Under the pieces are notes generated by a model. It had not been told where the DNA came from. It saw only the letters and a program-made list of their open reading frames with translations, and searched no databases. From contig NC_067145.1 of assembly GCF_903995435.1 (NCBI RefSeq), positions 53,261,734-53,325,733 of the forward strand: a stretch of 64,000 nt of DNA. Reading direction: 5' to 3'. Positions 45,247-55,069 of the stretch are shown in pieces. Source of the DNA: Acomys russatus (taxonomy: Eukaryota > Chordata > Mammalia > Rodentia > Muridae). Within the stretch, counting starts at the first letter, position 1; each line of letters starts with the position of its first letter. The position numbers were made by a program, and so were the translations under genes.

Positions 45247-45815
45247 ACAAACCTTAATTTCTTTTTTGTTGTTTTTGTTGTTGTTTTTTTTTTAAATTAA
45301 CTTATTCAGATTACTTGTCAATTGTTGTCCCATCCCTTGTACCCTCCCGTTCCTCCCTCCCCCTCGTTTTCACCCTAGTCCCCTCCCCTATGTCTGTGGC
45401 TGAGGGGGACCTCCTCCCTCTCTATATGATCATAGGCCAGAACCTGGAAACAGCCTAAGTGTCCCTCAGTAGAAGAATGGATAAAGAAATCGTGGTACAT
45501 ATACACTATGGAATACTACTCAGCTATTAAAAACAAGGAAATCTCAAAATTTGTGGACAAATGGGTAGAACTACAAATGATCATAATGAGTGAGTTAACG
45601 CAGAAGCAGAAAGACTCAAATGGTATATACTCACTTATATAATTGGACACTAGCCCAACGGGCATGTCCCATGAAAGACCTCACTTACCAGGAAATTGGG
45701 ATAGATGAGAGGAGAATGGCGAAGTAGAAGGATCCAGAGAGTCCTAGAAACCTACAAGAACATTATAGCAGGCGGATCTGGGCCCAGGGGTTCTGCTCAA
45801 ACAAGCCTTGACTTC
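45247..45815 (-). mobile_element. LINE-1, 5'-truncated with internal inversion (twin priming)
   Basis: The left part (45262 to about 45437) is the L1 3' UTR on the minus strand, beginning in a T-rich tail. The right part (about 45438-45800) is L1 ORF2 end plus 3' UTR on the plus strand. ORF2 can be read from about 45439 to a TAA at 45640-45642, including WYIYTMEYYSAIKNKE, about 67 codons without a break. ACAAACCTTAATTTC (45247-45261) and ACAAGCCTTGACTTC (45801-45815) match at 12 of 15 and are the target duplication. Opposite orientation of the two segments inside one duplication is the mark of twin priming. Confidence 0.9.
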
Positions 45816-47394
45816 AAAGTGACCCTCAGATGGATTTGCCAGTGACATACAAACAGACAGATGCGCCTCAGACTTATCTACTGCAGTGAGTGGAAGGGTT
45901 TAGACTCAGATGCCCACACCACTGTCAAGTTCTAACCCATCCCTGTGGGCCAAATGGCGCTCACTCCCCATCATCATCATTAAAGACAATTGGAGTTTTC
46001 AGAGAAACACCTGCCACCATCTCCACAGAGCCCATGGAATCCGGAATCACCATTCCAGGTTCATCTGGACCCTTCTCCCTGAGGTATAACGACACCGGAA
46101 ACAAAGATGGCACCAGTGCGCTTGGCCTGAGACACAGGCAGGCCTTCGAGGTTGTCCTTCCCTAGGTATGACCTGACTCCAGACCCCACAGAGCAAGTGA
46201 AAAGGAAGTCACAGGGGATGATCTCAGAGGAACGGAGGCAGGAGCCACGACGCCCTCAAATCCTCTGTGGAAGTGAGGAGGTTGTAAATCTCAAGATAGA
46301 AAATGAAGAACTTGGCCTGACGCCATGGCTTCTAGCCCTCCCACGGAGTCCCTTGAGGGAAAGAGCGAAGGGAGGAAAGTCAGACGTGGTCGCGGGGACA
46401 AGAGGAGAGACTGAAGCAATGACTGACGTCCTTGGTCCCACGGAGCAGAAAGTAGCAGGCCAGATCCCAAGCCAGCTCCTCAGTGGTCAAGTGGGAACTC
46501 TGAAGGGCCACACCTATCTTTACCCAGCAATAGTGAATGTTGGAAAGGGGGCGTGGCCTTCATCACTCCTGGTAGTCACTTACCTGATACCCATGACACA
46601 GTATGACAATCCGTCTCTCTCCCCTATCCCGCCAATGCAATTCCTTTCCTCCACTGCTTCTTAGCTCAGCTTCTGCCTCCGCCTCCCCGCAGGCCCACAT
46701 GCACACCCTGGCTCCCTTCTGGCACCAGAGCAGCCTCCCAGACAGGAAGGCAGGCAAGAGGGGTCTGTTTCTACCTCTGCCTTCCATCAGGAGGAGTCAG
46801 CGCACAGTTGTGAACAGCCCCAGGCTCCAGGAGCCATATGTGGAGGTGTGATGTGTTCCAAAGAACTTTCCCACAAAATTTCCTCTAACATTTTGCCTTA
46901 TTGTTTTCATCTTTCTTCCCTTCCCAACTTCAGTCATAAAGCAGCAAGTACAAGGTGGAGGAAGCATAATTTTTTTAAATAATAAAATTCAGCTAATGTA
47001 ACGTATTAATTCTAAGATTTTTAAAAATATTTAAAACTGTTTATCATTTATTTATATCAAAGCTCCCAAGGAGTTTCTACAGATCCATCTGATACTTGGG
47101 ATGTGGGATCTGGAGCCAGTAAGTATGGGGTCATTCACAGTCTAAGAAGCTCTTGTGATCCAGTTTCCTCATTGGCTAAATATGGAACATGGCCCCATGT
47201 TCAGACCATAGCCTGTGGCTCAGGACTTACTCTTCTTTAGTGAAATATAAATATGAAAGACACTGGATTCCTTTGTAGCTGAGAAAAGCACCCTGGTGTG
47301 ACCTATCACCCTGAAGAGAAGATGACGTCCCTCTAGGGACACCCTGACCACACTGCTTTGCTGAGCAGTTCCTCTTTGCACAGAGAGGGCTGAC
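45816..47394. other. Unique sequence; longest non-repeat ATG frame
   Basis: Repeat-free. It holds an ATG frame at 46218-46664 (148 codons) and a shorter frame at 45890-46165, in DNA with more CpG than average. No domain, signal peptide or splice context was recognised. About 46960-47060 is very AT-rich. Confidence 0.4.
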
Positions 47395-47752
47395 ACACCT
47401 GACAAAAGCAGCTTTAGGAGGGGGGTTTAATTTGGATCATGGATTTGAAGGTACAGTCCATCATGGTGGCAGATGCAGGGCAACAGGAGTGTGAGGCGTC
47501 TGGTCATACCGTGTCTGCAGTCAGACGGCAGAGAAAGAGAGGAAAGCTGCTACCCAGCTCGCTTTCTTCTTTGCTCCTTTTAACTTAATCCCAGACTCTC
47601 TCTAGCTCACTGAACAGATCGCACTGGCCATATTTAAGGTGGCCCTCCTTCCTTGTTTAAATCTCTCTGGATAAACCCTCACAGACACACCCAGAGTATG
47701 TGGTGAGTCTAAATCCAGTCATGTTGACAATGAAGATGAACCATCAAGTCAT
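47395..47752 (-). mobile_element. MaLR/RMER-type LTR, antisense
   Basis: CTGACAAAAGCAGCTTTAGGAGGGGGGTTTAATTTGG, CAGTCCATCATGGTGGC, CAGCTCGCTTTCTTC and CTAAATCCAGTCATGTTGACAATGAAGATGAACCATCA, in the order of a common rodent LTR repeat. Confidence 0.75.
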
Positions 47753-48514
47753 AAATCCCCAAAGGGTGGGTCCTTCCTGACGCCATCCAGGTTTTCTATG
47801 AATCCACCAACTACTGACTTCCATCCAAGACTGCAAGACAGAGAAAGTGCATATATATGTGTGTCTTCATCTTACATGAGGCAATGAAAATAAAGTGAAG
47901 GAACTTAGAAAGCTGGAAAAAAAGAAAAAGAAAGAAAAGAAAAGGAAGGAAGGAGGAGGAAGAGGAGGAGGAAAGTACACAGGATAGAATGTAGGAGACA
48001 AAAAGAGAGATGCCTGCACACTACCACAATGCTGTAACATTTCTCCTTGTTTTTATGCAATTAATTTCTAACTGACACATAAATTACATGTATCATATTA
48101 ATTGTGCATATTAACTATACATTTTACTTAATTATGGACACTAATGGGATACCACCCTGGATAATCTCCATTTTCTTAGATCTGTCTTCCACCATCCATC
48201 CTGTCTTGGGACATCAAGCCTGGCAGATGGCATTGTGCTGCCTCCACAGGTCTCTGACTTTGAGACAGCCAATGGGAAAGCTTCCAAAGAACAGTGGACA
48301 AGAGGAAAGAGATGGGATGTCCTTCCCTGCTGTATCCTTGTTTCAGTGCATGGGTCCAGGGATGCCTGTTCCTACACTAGTTCCCTCTGGAATTCCTTCT
48401 GTCTCACCTAGAGGGCTTTCCAGGCTCGCCCCTGAGCCCTGCGGCCTGGAGGTGGCTCTGGTCTTCGGGCAGCTGGGTAACTCTGCTCAGCTCCTTTAAC
48501 CCCATAGTAGCAGT
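47753..48514. other. Unique sequence with a polypurine block
   Basis: Purine-rich GAAA/GGAGGA block at about 47918-47974. Otherwise nothing recognised. Confidence 0.45.
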
Positions 48515-48842
48515 TCATTTGGCACAGCTGTAACAAAACGCCAGACACAACAACACATGGGAAGACAGCACCTGCCACAGTCGGGAAGGCATGGTAGAGC
48601 GGTTCAGTGCACGGCAGCCTGACCACACAGAAGGGCCTCTTCATGTCACTGCAGATCAGGAGGCAGAGAAAGTCAGGAACATGGGACAGGTTATAAAGTT
48701 CAAAGGCCAAGCCCTAAGTCACCTACTTCTGACAATGAGGCCCTGCCTCCTAAAAGGTCTATAACCTTCCAAAATAGTGCCACTAGCTAGGAAGTATTCA
48801 AAATATGAGCAGATGGGAGATACTTTGGAGTCAACCCCAACA
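48515..48842 (-). mobile_element. MaLR-type LTR, antisense
   Basis: GGCACAGCTGTAACAAAACGCCAGAC, GAGGCCCTGCCTCCTAAAAGGTCTATAACCTTCC and ATAGTGCCACTAGCTAGGAAGTATTC follow the antisense LTR. Confidence 0.68.
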
Positions 48843-49317
48843 CTTACCCCTGCCTCTATAATCTGTTCCTGCTCCATCCTCTCCACCTGACCTGTCAATC
48901 ATAAATTGATAGGCTCCTCCTGAGCCTCCTGCAACACAGAGACTCTGCATTGCCCTCACAACCTCCACAGCAAGATCCACAGCAGCCTCAACAACGAAGT
49001 CATGAACAAGGAGAGGTGCCTTCTTGGTGCCAGGCTTGATTCCACATCAGGCCTATTCCATGCTTTGAAGATGTTTTGTTAAAGAGAATTCATAGCAGGG
49101 CTCAAATAATAGCTGGTCATGAACAGTGTGCCAGCAAAAATAGTAAAAAAAAATAAAAATAAAAATACCAGGATCAGCTAAAGTTGGCTAATGTTAAAAA
49201 GGGTGACACAGACCTGGCAGTGGGATGCTTGCTGGAGTAGTCACAGTGAGCTCGAGGTATTTAATAACAGGTTGAGAACAGTCCCACTGTGTATATACAC
49301 CACAATGTCTTTACCCT

Positions 49318-49500
49318 GTTTGTCCAATAAATCTTTATCAAGCATCTAAGATACCAAAAGCACTAAATTACCCTCAAAACCCAGTGACCAAGGCATCGTG
49401 TTTGTCTTCAGATTACAATCTAGCTGGGTAGTGAAACAAGAAAGAAATTAACAATGAGTAAAAGGCACATGGAGCTGAGTATAGGTGCTGGGAGAGAGTA
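49318..49500 (-). mobile_element. L2 3' end
   Basis: GTCCAATAAATCTTTATCAAGCATC, GATTACAATCTAGCTGGGTAGTG and AACAATGAGTAAAAG resemble the antisense L2 3' end (tttattgagcacctac ... ttacagtctagtgggg). Diverged. Confidence 0.55.
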
Positions 49501-49570
49501 GGGGAAGGGGGCCTTATCTAGTGCTGGGTAAGAAAGCAGGTTTCCTGGGTGGAAGGAAATCAGAGATGTG

Positions 49571-49894
49571 GGGCTGGGGAAATGGCACATTCTGTAAAGT
49601 GACGGCCATGCACGCCTGAGGACCTGAGCCTGGACCCCAAGCACTCAGACACGAAGGCAGCAGGGCAGCATGCACCGAGAACCCCAACGCTGGAGTGGGC
49701 AGAGACAAACAAATGTCTGGAGCTCATTGTCGGGTTCACCTAGACGCACTGATGAGCTTCCGGTTCAGTAAGAGACCCTGACTCAAGAAATAAGCAGATG
49801 AGTAAATGAAGACACATAGCATCAACCTCTGCCCTCCACAAGCATGTGCACACACATGTATAGGCACCTGCATGCATATACACATGTTCATTCA

Positions 49895-49896
<2 letters not shown>
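49571..49896 (+). mobile_element. RSINE1 SINE
   Basis: GGGCTGGGGAAATGGC head, GAGGACCTGAGCCTGGACCCCAAGC, AGTAAGAGACCCTGACTCAAGAAATAAGC and AACCTCTGCCCTCCACAAGCATG are present; a full copy. Confidence 0.88.

Positions 49897-49942
<46 letters not shown>
49897..49942. repeat. (AC)n microsatellite on an RSINE1 tail
   Basis: Twenty-three AC units directly after the RSINE1 3' end. Confidence 0.97.
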
Positions 49943-49945
<3 letters not shown>

Positions 49946-50099
49946 CCAGCCAAGAAGAAAAGATGAAGGGTCCGACTGGAAAAGATGGACCAATGTATGC
50001 AAGAGCTAAGGATGATAAGTAAAAACCATAAAGTGTCTCTATATATTCAATATAGCCAACAAATGTTAACATGGAGGTTGGGGTGCAGTGAAACATCAT

Positions 50100-50398
50100 T
50101 ATATACTCAGCAGTGGAGAGACTCTCTTACCAGAAACGTTTAGGACCAGAAGTACCCTCAGATTGCAGAATTTTACATGTATGATGTGGGTGGGACTCAA
50201 GCCTAACCATGAAGTTCAGGCATGTACCACATACCTCCTAGCCAGAAGGCAATGCCGTAGAATGTTTTTAATGTGCTGGTGTTTTGACTTCTACCTGTCA
50301 CATGAGGTCAGGTATGGAATTTTGCAGGGCCCTGTCAGCACTCCAAAAGTTCAAGAATTTGAAGCATTTCAGATTTCAGGTCTTTAATACTCAACCTA
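50100..50398 (+). mobile_element. Tigger-type (pogo) DNA transposon fossil
   Basis: TTAGGACCAGAAGTACC, GGGACTCAAGCCTAACCATGAAGTTC, CATGAGGTCAGGTATGGAATTTTGCA and CATTTCAGATTTCAGG to ACTCAACCT match, in order, an ancient eutherian non-autonomous element whose ends read 'gttgagtatccctt ... agggatgctcaac'. The exact family name is not certain. Confidence 0.7.
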
Positions 50399-50419
50399 AA
50401 GCTGGGACATGTTTAAGAG

Positions 50420-50612
50420 TGATTTGTCCTGTAATCATGGTACGCCAGATCCTGAGGCAGGAGGATTGTGAAATCAAGGCTCGCTTGCGCTACCTATGGA
50501 GTCTGACCTCAGCAAAAGCCTTTCTCAAAAAATCAGGGGCTACAGATGAAACTCGGGGCTGGTTTAACATGCATCGAGTCATGATCTGAACCCCCAAGAT
50601 CATCAAAGAAAA
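50420..50612 (+). mobile_element. B1-like then ID-like SINE pair
   Basis: CTGTAATCATGGTACGCCAGATCCTGAGGCAGGAGGATTGTGAAATCAAGGC is B1-like. AACATGCATCGAGTCATGATCTGAACCCCCAA resembles the ID 3' half. A further ID-like head (GGATGTGGTTCAGTAACATAGCAC) lies at 50620-50690. Confidence 0.6.
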
Positions 50613-51039
50613 CATGGCATCACAGCAAGGATGTGGTTCAGTAACATAGCACTTAGCTAGCTCGGACTTGATCCAAGACTGTCCCAGATGAACACAACAT
50701 GTGGCCACTCTACCAATGGTGTAAGTAGTAGTTGGAACATCACAGGAAATGAAAGTCCCTGCTTCCTTCTGGCAAGCCAAGGGCTAACACGATCAAATGT
50801 GTGGTTTAGGAAATCACTTTGGACTGGTCCTGAAAAGCACACCAGAGCAGGACCAAATCAGGAGGAGGTAAAACCGGCAGAGTCACTGCTGGAGAAATGT
50901 AGGGAAGGGATGGCCAGCTCTTCCTGTATGAGATGAGGACTAGAGAACCCAGGGACCATTGGAGGATACATTCCAGGGGCTTAAAGAGACATTCAAGAAA
51001 CAGCATCAATTATATTAGAGAGCATGGTTAGAAAATGAA

Positions 51040-51290
51040 AGGAGGGGTTGAAGAGATGGCGTGCTGGTAAAGAACACTGTTTTTCTAGAGGCCTAGGGTT
51101 CACTTTCTAGTATGCATGGGTGTTCATGACCATCTGTAACCCCCAGCTTTTGGGTAACCCAACACCCCTTGTTTCTGCAGGCACCTGCACTCACGTGCAT
51201 ATACCCATACAAAGACAGGCAGACAGACAGACAGACAGAATTAAAACTAAAATAATTACTTTTTAAAAAATAAATGAAAAGAAACATAAT
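51040..51290 (+). mobile_element. B3/B2-class SINE
   Basis: GGGGTTGAAGAGATGGCGTGCTGGTAAAGAACAC, GTTCATGACCATCTGTAACCCCCAG and CACCTGCACTCACGTGCATATACCC, then (GACA)n and an A-rich tail. Confidence 0.82.
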
Positions 51291-52215
51291 AGTTAGAAGC
51301 TAGAATATTTACTAGATTTTAGACTTAGGAGGAGACTGTCAGGGCCATTCAGAGATGGAAGACTTAGAAGAAAATCTCACTGGGATGGAAGATGCCAAGG
51401 ATGATGACAAAGATGAAGGGTTCCCTTGAGATAACATTGGCATGGTTACCTAAAGATGTCCAGGGAGCCTGGGCACAAGGACTATAGCTCAGGAAGGAGA
51501 CTGGGAAATGGAGATATGGAATTGCCCATATTAAACCATTACTTAAGTGCCCATTGACTAGGTAATGGTACCCGCAGGAGCTTGGGGTACAGCTTCAGGA
51601 AGAGGCTGACAGATAAAGAAGTAAAGGGGATACATTTGTCCCTGAAGGATACATCCCACTGGGTGACACTGAACAAGATAGAGCAGGACACTGTAATGGA
51701 AGATGCTGAGCATCCTGAGCAAAAGCCAACAGCTCTCTAGACGCCAGAAAAAGACGTTTCTCACCTCAAATACCCACCATCCAACGTATTCCCTTTGCTT
51801 TTTAGCACCACAGAAATCAAACCCAGTAATAACCAAATTAGCCAGGCAGAAACCTTCAGAGTGGTCTCAATAATCCTGGAAAGAAATGCTACTGTTATCT
51901 GAACCCAAAACATACAGTCACTGTGTTCAGCAACTCCCATCTGGATAAAAGAGGATAGTATTTACACCAACAACTCCAGAGGTGCTGTGTGTCTGGACAG
52001 TCTGACTACTTGGCCACAAATCACAAAACACCCATGGGCAACAGAATTTATTTGTCATAACCTACAATTTAAATGGCCTTTCCTTATGATACAGTTAGGC
52101 AGTCACTCATCATATTGGATTAGAGCCATGGACAATACACAAAGAAACAATTCACGTTCTATATGCCCAAAGAAGACAGCAGACATGGCCTTGTTGCTTC
52201 CATTTTCCTGTCCTT
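51291..52215. other. Unique sequence
   Basis: About 0.9 kb with nothing recognised. The frame at 51558-51836 has no support. Confidence 0.4.
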
Positions 52216-52492
52216 AAAACAGCTGTGCACTGGAGGGGGAGACCTGGTGGCACTCAGAGGAAAAAACAGCAGGTTACCAAGAAGAGACTTGATACCCTAT
52301 GAGCATATACAGGGGGAGGTAATCCCCCTCAGGAACAGTCATAGGGGAGAAGAATAAGGGGAAAATGGGAGGGAGGGAAGAATGAGAGGATACAAAGGAT
52401 GGGATAACCATTGAGATGTAACAAGAATAAATTAATTTAAATTTTTTTAAAAATTAAAAATAAAAAAATAAAAATAAAAACAGCTGTGCACT
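52216..52492 (+). mobile_element. LINE-1 3' end with perfect 16-bp target duplication
   Basis: The body (52232-52476) is L1 3' UTR: TGGTGGCACTCAGAGG, AAGAGACTTGATACCCTATGAGC, ACAGGGGGAGGTAATCCCCC, ending in AAATAAAAATA-type tail. AAAACAGCTGTGCACT occurs at 52216-52231 and again at 52477-52492. The first copy follows CCTT, giving TT/AAAA, the exact L1 endonuclease target. The element is inserted into the 5' end of a U6 pseudogene. Confidence 0.95.
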
Positions 52493-52576
52493 TGCTTTAG
52501 CAACACAAATACTAACGTTGGAACGACAAGGAGATTAGTATGGCCCCAGCAAATATCTGAAGCAGTCCAGATTTTT
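52486..52576 (+). pseudogene. U6 snRNA retropseudogene
   Basis: GTGCACTTGCTTTAGCAACACAAATACTAAC, TTGGAACGACA, GAGATTAGTATGGCCCC and CAAAT..CTGAAGC..TCCA.ATTTTT follow U6 spliceosomal RNA from its first base to its terminal T run. About 15 bases of the internal region after GGCCCC, which spans part of the internal stem-loop, are deleted and many bases are changed. U6 genes depend on upstream PSE and TATA elements; here the upstream DNA is an L1, so it is not a working gene. The first seven bases are repeated before the L1 as part of its target duplication. Confidence 0.92.
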
Positions 52577-52704
52577 AACCAGAAGGGAGATTATGAAAAA
52601 GGAGGAAGAGATATAAGGAGAGGTGAGAGAGACAAGCAAGAGGAAAAGAGGAAGAAGAAAGAGAAACTATCACCTGTTCTTCTATGCTGAATCTAGATTT
52701 AACT

Positions 52705-52889
52705 AGATGGATGGATAGGTGGGTGGGTGGATAAATGGATAGATGATAGATGATCATACATACATACATACATACATATGTACATACATACATACGTACG
52801 TACGTACATACATACATACATACGTACATACATACATACATACGTACGTACGTACATACATACATACATACATACGTATGTATGTACAT
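52705..52889. repeat. (TACA)n/(TACG)n tetranucleotide array
   Basis: GGAT/GGTG units at 52705-52750 lead into about 34 tetramers at 52755-52889 that are either TACA or TACG (with TATG). TACG units come in clusters. GTAC is its own reverse complement, so the array is self-pairing. Confidence 0.95.
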
Positions 52890-53250
52890 GAGTGACATAC
52901 AAGCAAATGGGCAGCTATTTGGTGAAATGAAAACAAGAAAGAATAGGAGAACCAGAAAGACTAATTCAGAGGGGTGGGTGAATATGGCCAAGATACAATA
53001 ATATATATATGCATGAAAATGCCATAATGAAACCCATAATTTTGTATGCTAACTGAAAAAATTTTAATGCATGGAACATATAGAAAGAATGCCCTTTGTG
53101 ATAAAAGCAAAGGGATACCTTAAATCTCTGTAAGAAAATTAAAATTCATAACAGTTTATAAATGAGTGAAGCTCCCAGTGATGGCTTCCCAGTCAGCCTG
53201 ACAGCATCTGGAAGCACCTAGGAGATGCCTCTGCTTTGTTTTGTTTTGTG

Positions 53251-53252
<2 letters not shown>

Positions 53253-53318
<66 letters not shown>

Positions 53319-53370
53319 CTATGTGTGTCTGTATGTGTCTCTGTGTGTGTGTCTGTGTGTGTGTGAGAGA
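53253..53370. repeat. (GT)n microsatellite, degenerate at one side
   Basis: About 32 perfect GT units to 53316, then TCTATGTGTGTCTGTATG-type variants and a short (GA)n. Confidence 0.97.
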
Positions 53371-53499
53371 GAGAGAAGGACTCCCTAGAACTGGAGTCAT
53401 AGACAATTGTGAGCTGCCACATGGGTGCTGGGACTCGAACATAGGTCCTCTACAGAAGCCGTAAGTGCTCTTAACTGCTAATCCATCTCTCTAGCTCCA
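53371..53499 (-). mobile_element. B3/B2-class SINE
   Basis: CTGGAGTCATAGACAATTGTGAGCTGCCACATGGGTGCTGGGACTCGAAC and GCTCTTAACTGCTAATCCATCTCTCTAGCTCC are the antisense body and head. The GT tract lies on its tail side. Confidence 0.9.
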
Positions 53500-53529
53500 A
53501 GGACACATCCCTAGATACATCAAACCAAA

Positions 53530-53850
53530 TACATTGAACCAAAGTGGTTCACGTGAAGGGGGAGGACCACCCGGGGTGTGGGCAGCACCATCCCAGAGGC
53601 TGGAGTCCTGGGCTAAATGAAAGGAGAGGAAGAAGGCAGCAAGCTGAGGGCAGCATTGGTCCCTCTCTGCTTCCTGCCTGTGAACACCAGCTACCTCAAC
53701 TTCCTGTCACCATGACAGTTTGTAGCCCCTCAAACCCTGAACCCAGATAAACCCACCCTTCCTTCCTTCCTTCCTTCCTTCCTTCCTTCCTGCCTTCCTT
53801 CCAGTTGCTTTTATCAGGTATTTTAAATACAACAAGAAGAAAAGTGACTA
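53530..53850 (+). mobile_element. MaLR/RMER-type LTR with (TTCC)n expansion
   Basis: GGGCAGCACCATCCCAGAGGCTGGAGTCCTGGGC, AACTTCCTGTCACCATGACAG, AACCCAGATAAACCCACCC and GTTGCTTTTATCAGGTATTTTAAATAC to GTGACTAATA are in LTR sense order. The normal CCTTCCTT after the AATAAA-like site has grown to a (TTCC)n at 53758-53801. Confidence 0.82.
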
Positions 53851-54024
53851 ATATTCACTTTTAAACTTAATAATTTTACAATGGAAAATGAAAGTGTGAT
53901 CTTTCTTGATAGAAGCAAAAAGTCTTTGTACGTGAACGATCCCTCCCAAAACATCTTTTCTAAAGACAGACCACACTGCTATAGAGTTCCTCAGGCCAGA
54001 ATACTATTTTCTATTTATCTATCA

Positions 54025-54250
54025 CAGGGGTTCTCAACCTGTGGGCCATGACCCTTTCTGGGGGTCAAGTGACACTTTCATGGGGATTGCATATCAGATG
54101 TCTTGCATAGCAGATATTCACATTACAATTCCTAACAGTAGCCAACTTGCAGTTATGAAGCAGAAACAAAATAATTTTATGGTTGGGAGTCACCACAACA
54201 CGAGGAACTGTATTAAAGGGCCACAGCACTAGGAAGGTTGACAACCACTG
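54025..54250 (+). mobile_element. URR1 hAT-Charlie element, full length
   Basis: CAGGGGTTCTCAACCTGTGGGCC opens and GGAAGGTTGACAACCACTG closes it. GCATATCAGATGTCTTGCATA, AACAGTAGCCAACTTGCAGTTATGAAG, ATAATTTTATGGTTGGGAGTCACCACAACACGAGGAACTGTATTAAAGGG are all present. Confidence 0.96.
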
Positions 54251-54721
54251 ATGTGTCTGGTGGAGGAAACACGCTTTTCTTCCATGTCCTCCAGTGGTTG
54301 CAGCGGCATGCCGTGGCTTGAAATCCAGCAGTCATTCACACCCAGGGAGCCGCGTCCCTCGTCACACCTGTTATTATGTGGTAACCCTCATGGACGTGGG
54401 GCCACTTCAATCACAGAGACTGAGTCCTTTTTTACATCCTTGTGTAATTATCCCATTACACCGGTGCATGCTGAAAAGCCAGACTAACCGGAGAAAGGCA
54501 ACACTTCCTACTGCACACAACTAAAATCCTTATGAAGACGGCTTACCAGCAGATCTCCATGCATGCTTTTGCTCTCAGCACCTGCTGGCAGCCAAACTAG
54601 AAAAGAAAAGCTCCATAGAGTACAACTGCCGCTTAACAATGGAAAATTGTGCCCAAAATCTCGCCCCTGCTCTGTTCCAGGCATATTAGGGAATCACAGG
54701 AAATTCTTTAAAGAGACTCTG
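54251..54721. other. Unique sequence
   Basis: Nothing recognised. Confidence 0.4.
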
Positions 54722-54798
54722 GGGACTAAGCAATGTAGCTCAGTGGTAGAGTGTACTTGGTGTGCCTGAGGCCCTGCTCAATCTCCAGCAAACAAAAC
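54722..54798 (+). mobile_element. ID SINE
   Basis: AGCAATGTAGCTCAGTGGTAGAGTG, TGAGGCCCTGCTCAATCTCCAGCA and an AAACAAAACTTTAAAA tail. Confidence 0.85.
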
Positions 54799-54807
54799 TT
54801 TAAAACA

Positions 54808-55026
54808 GCCTGGGGCCAGAGATGTAGTTCAGTTGGTACGTACAGTGGCTGCCTAGCATGCACAAGGGTCTAATTCCACCCCCAGAACCGCGTTATCCAG
54901 GCGTAGTGGCCCACACCTCTTATCCTGCCACTTGAGGCTGAAGGCAGGATAAGGAGTTCGAGGTCATCAATTACGTAGCAAGTTCAAGACTATCTTAGAC
55001 TATGCAATGGCCTGACTCAAAACCAA
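54808..55026 (+). mobile_element. B4 SINE (ID + B1 fusion)
   Basis: GAGATGTAGTTCAGTTGGTACG to CCACCCCCAGAACCGC is the ID half. ATCCAGGCGTAGTGGCCCACACCTC to GTTCAAGACTATCTTAGACTATG is the B1 half. Same orientation as the ID just before it. A T-run (about 55053-55069) follows. Confidence 0.85.
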
Positions 55027-55069
55027 CAGACAGACCAGGTAAAATGGCTTGGCTTTTTTTTTTTTTTTT

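Noticed and set aside
45262..45800. Active LINE-1
   Set aside because: Only the 3' end is present, with an internal inversion; 5' UTR, ORF1 and most of ORF2 are missing.
52474..52576. U6-L1 template-switch chimera
   Set aside because: Known chimeras have U6 at the 5' side of L1. Here a perfect 16-bp duplication that includes U6 bases shows a separate L1 insertion into a pre-existing U6 copy.
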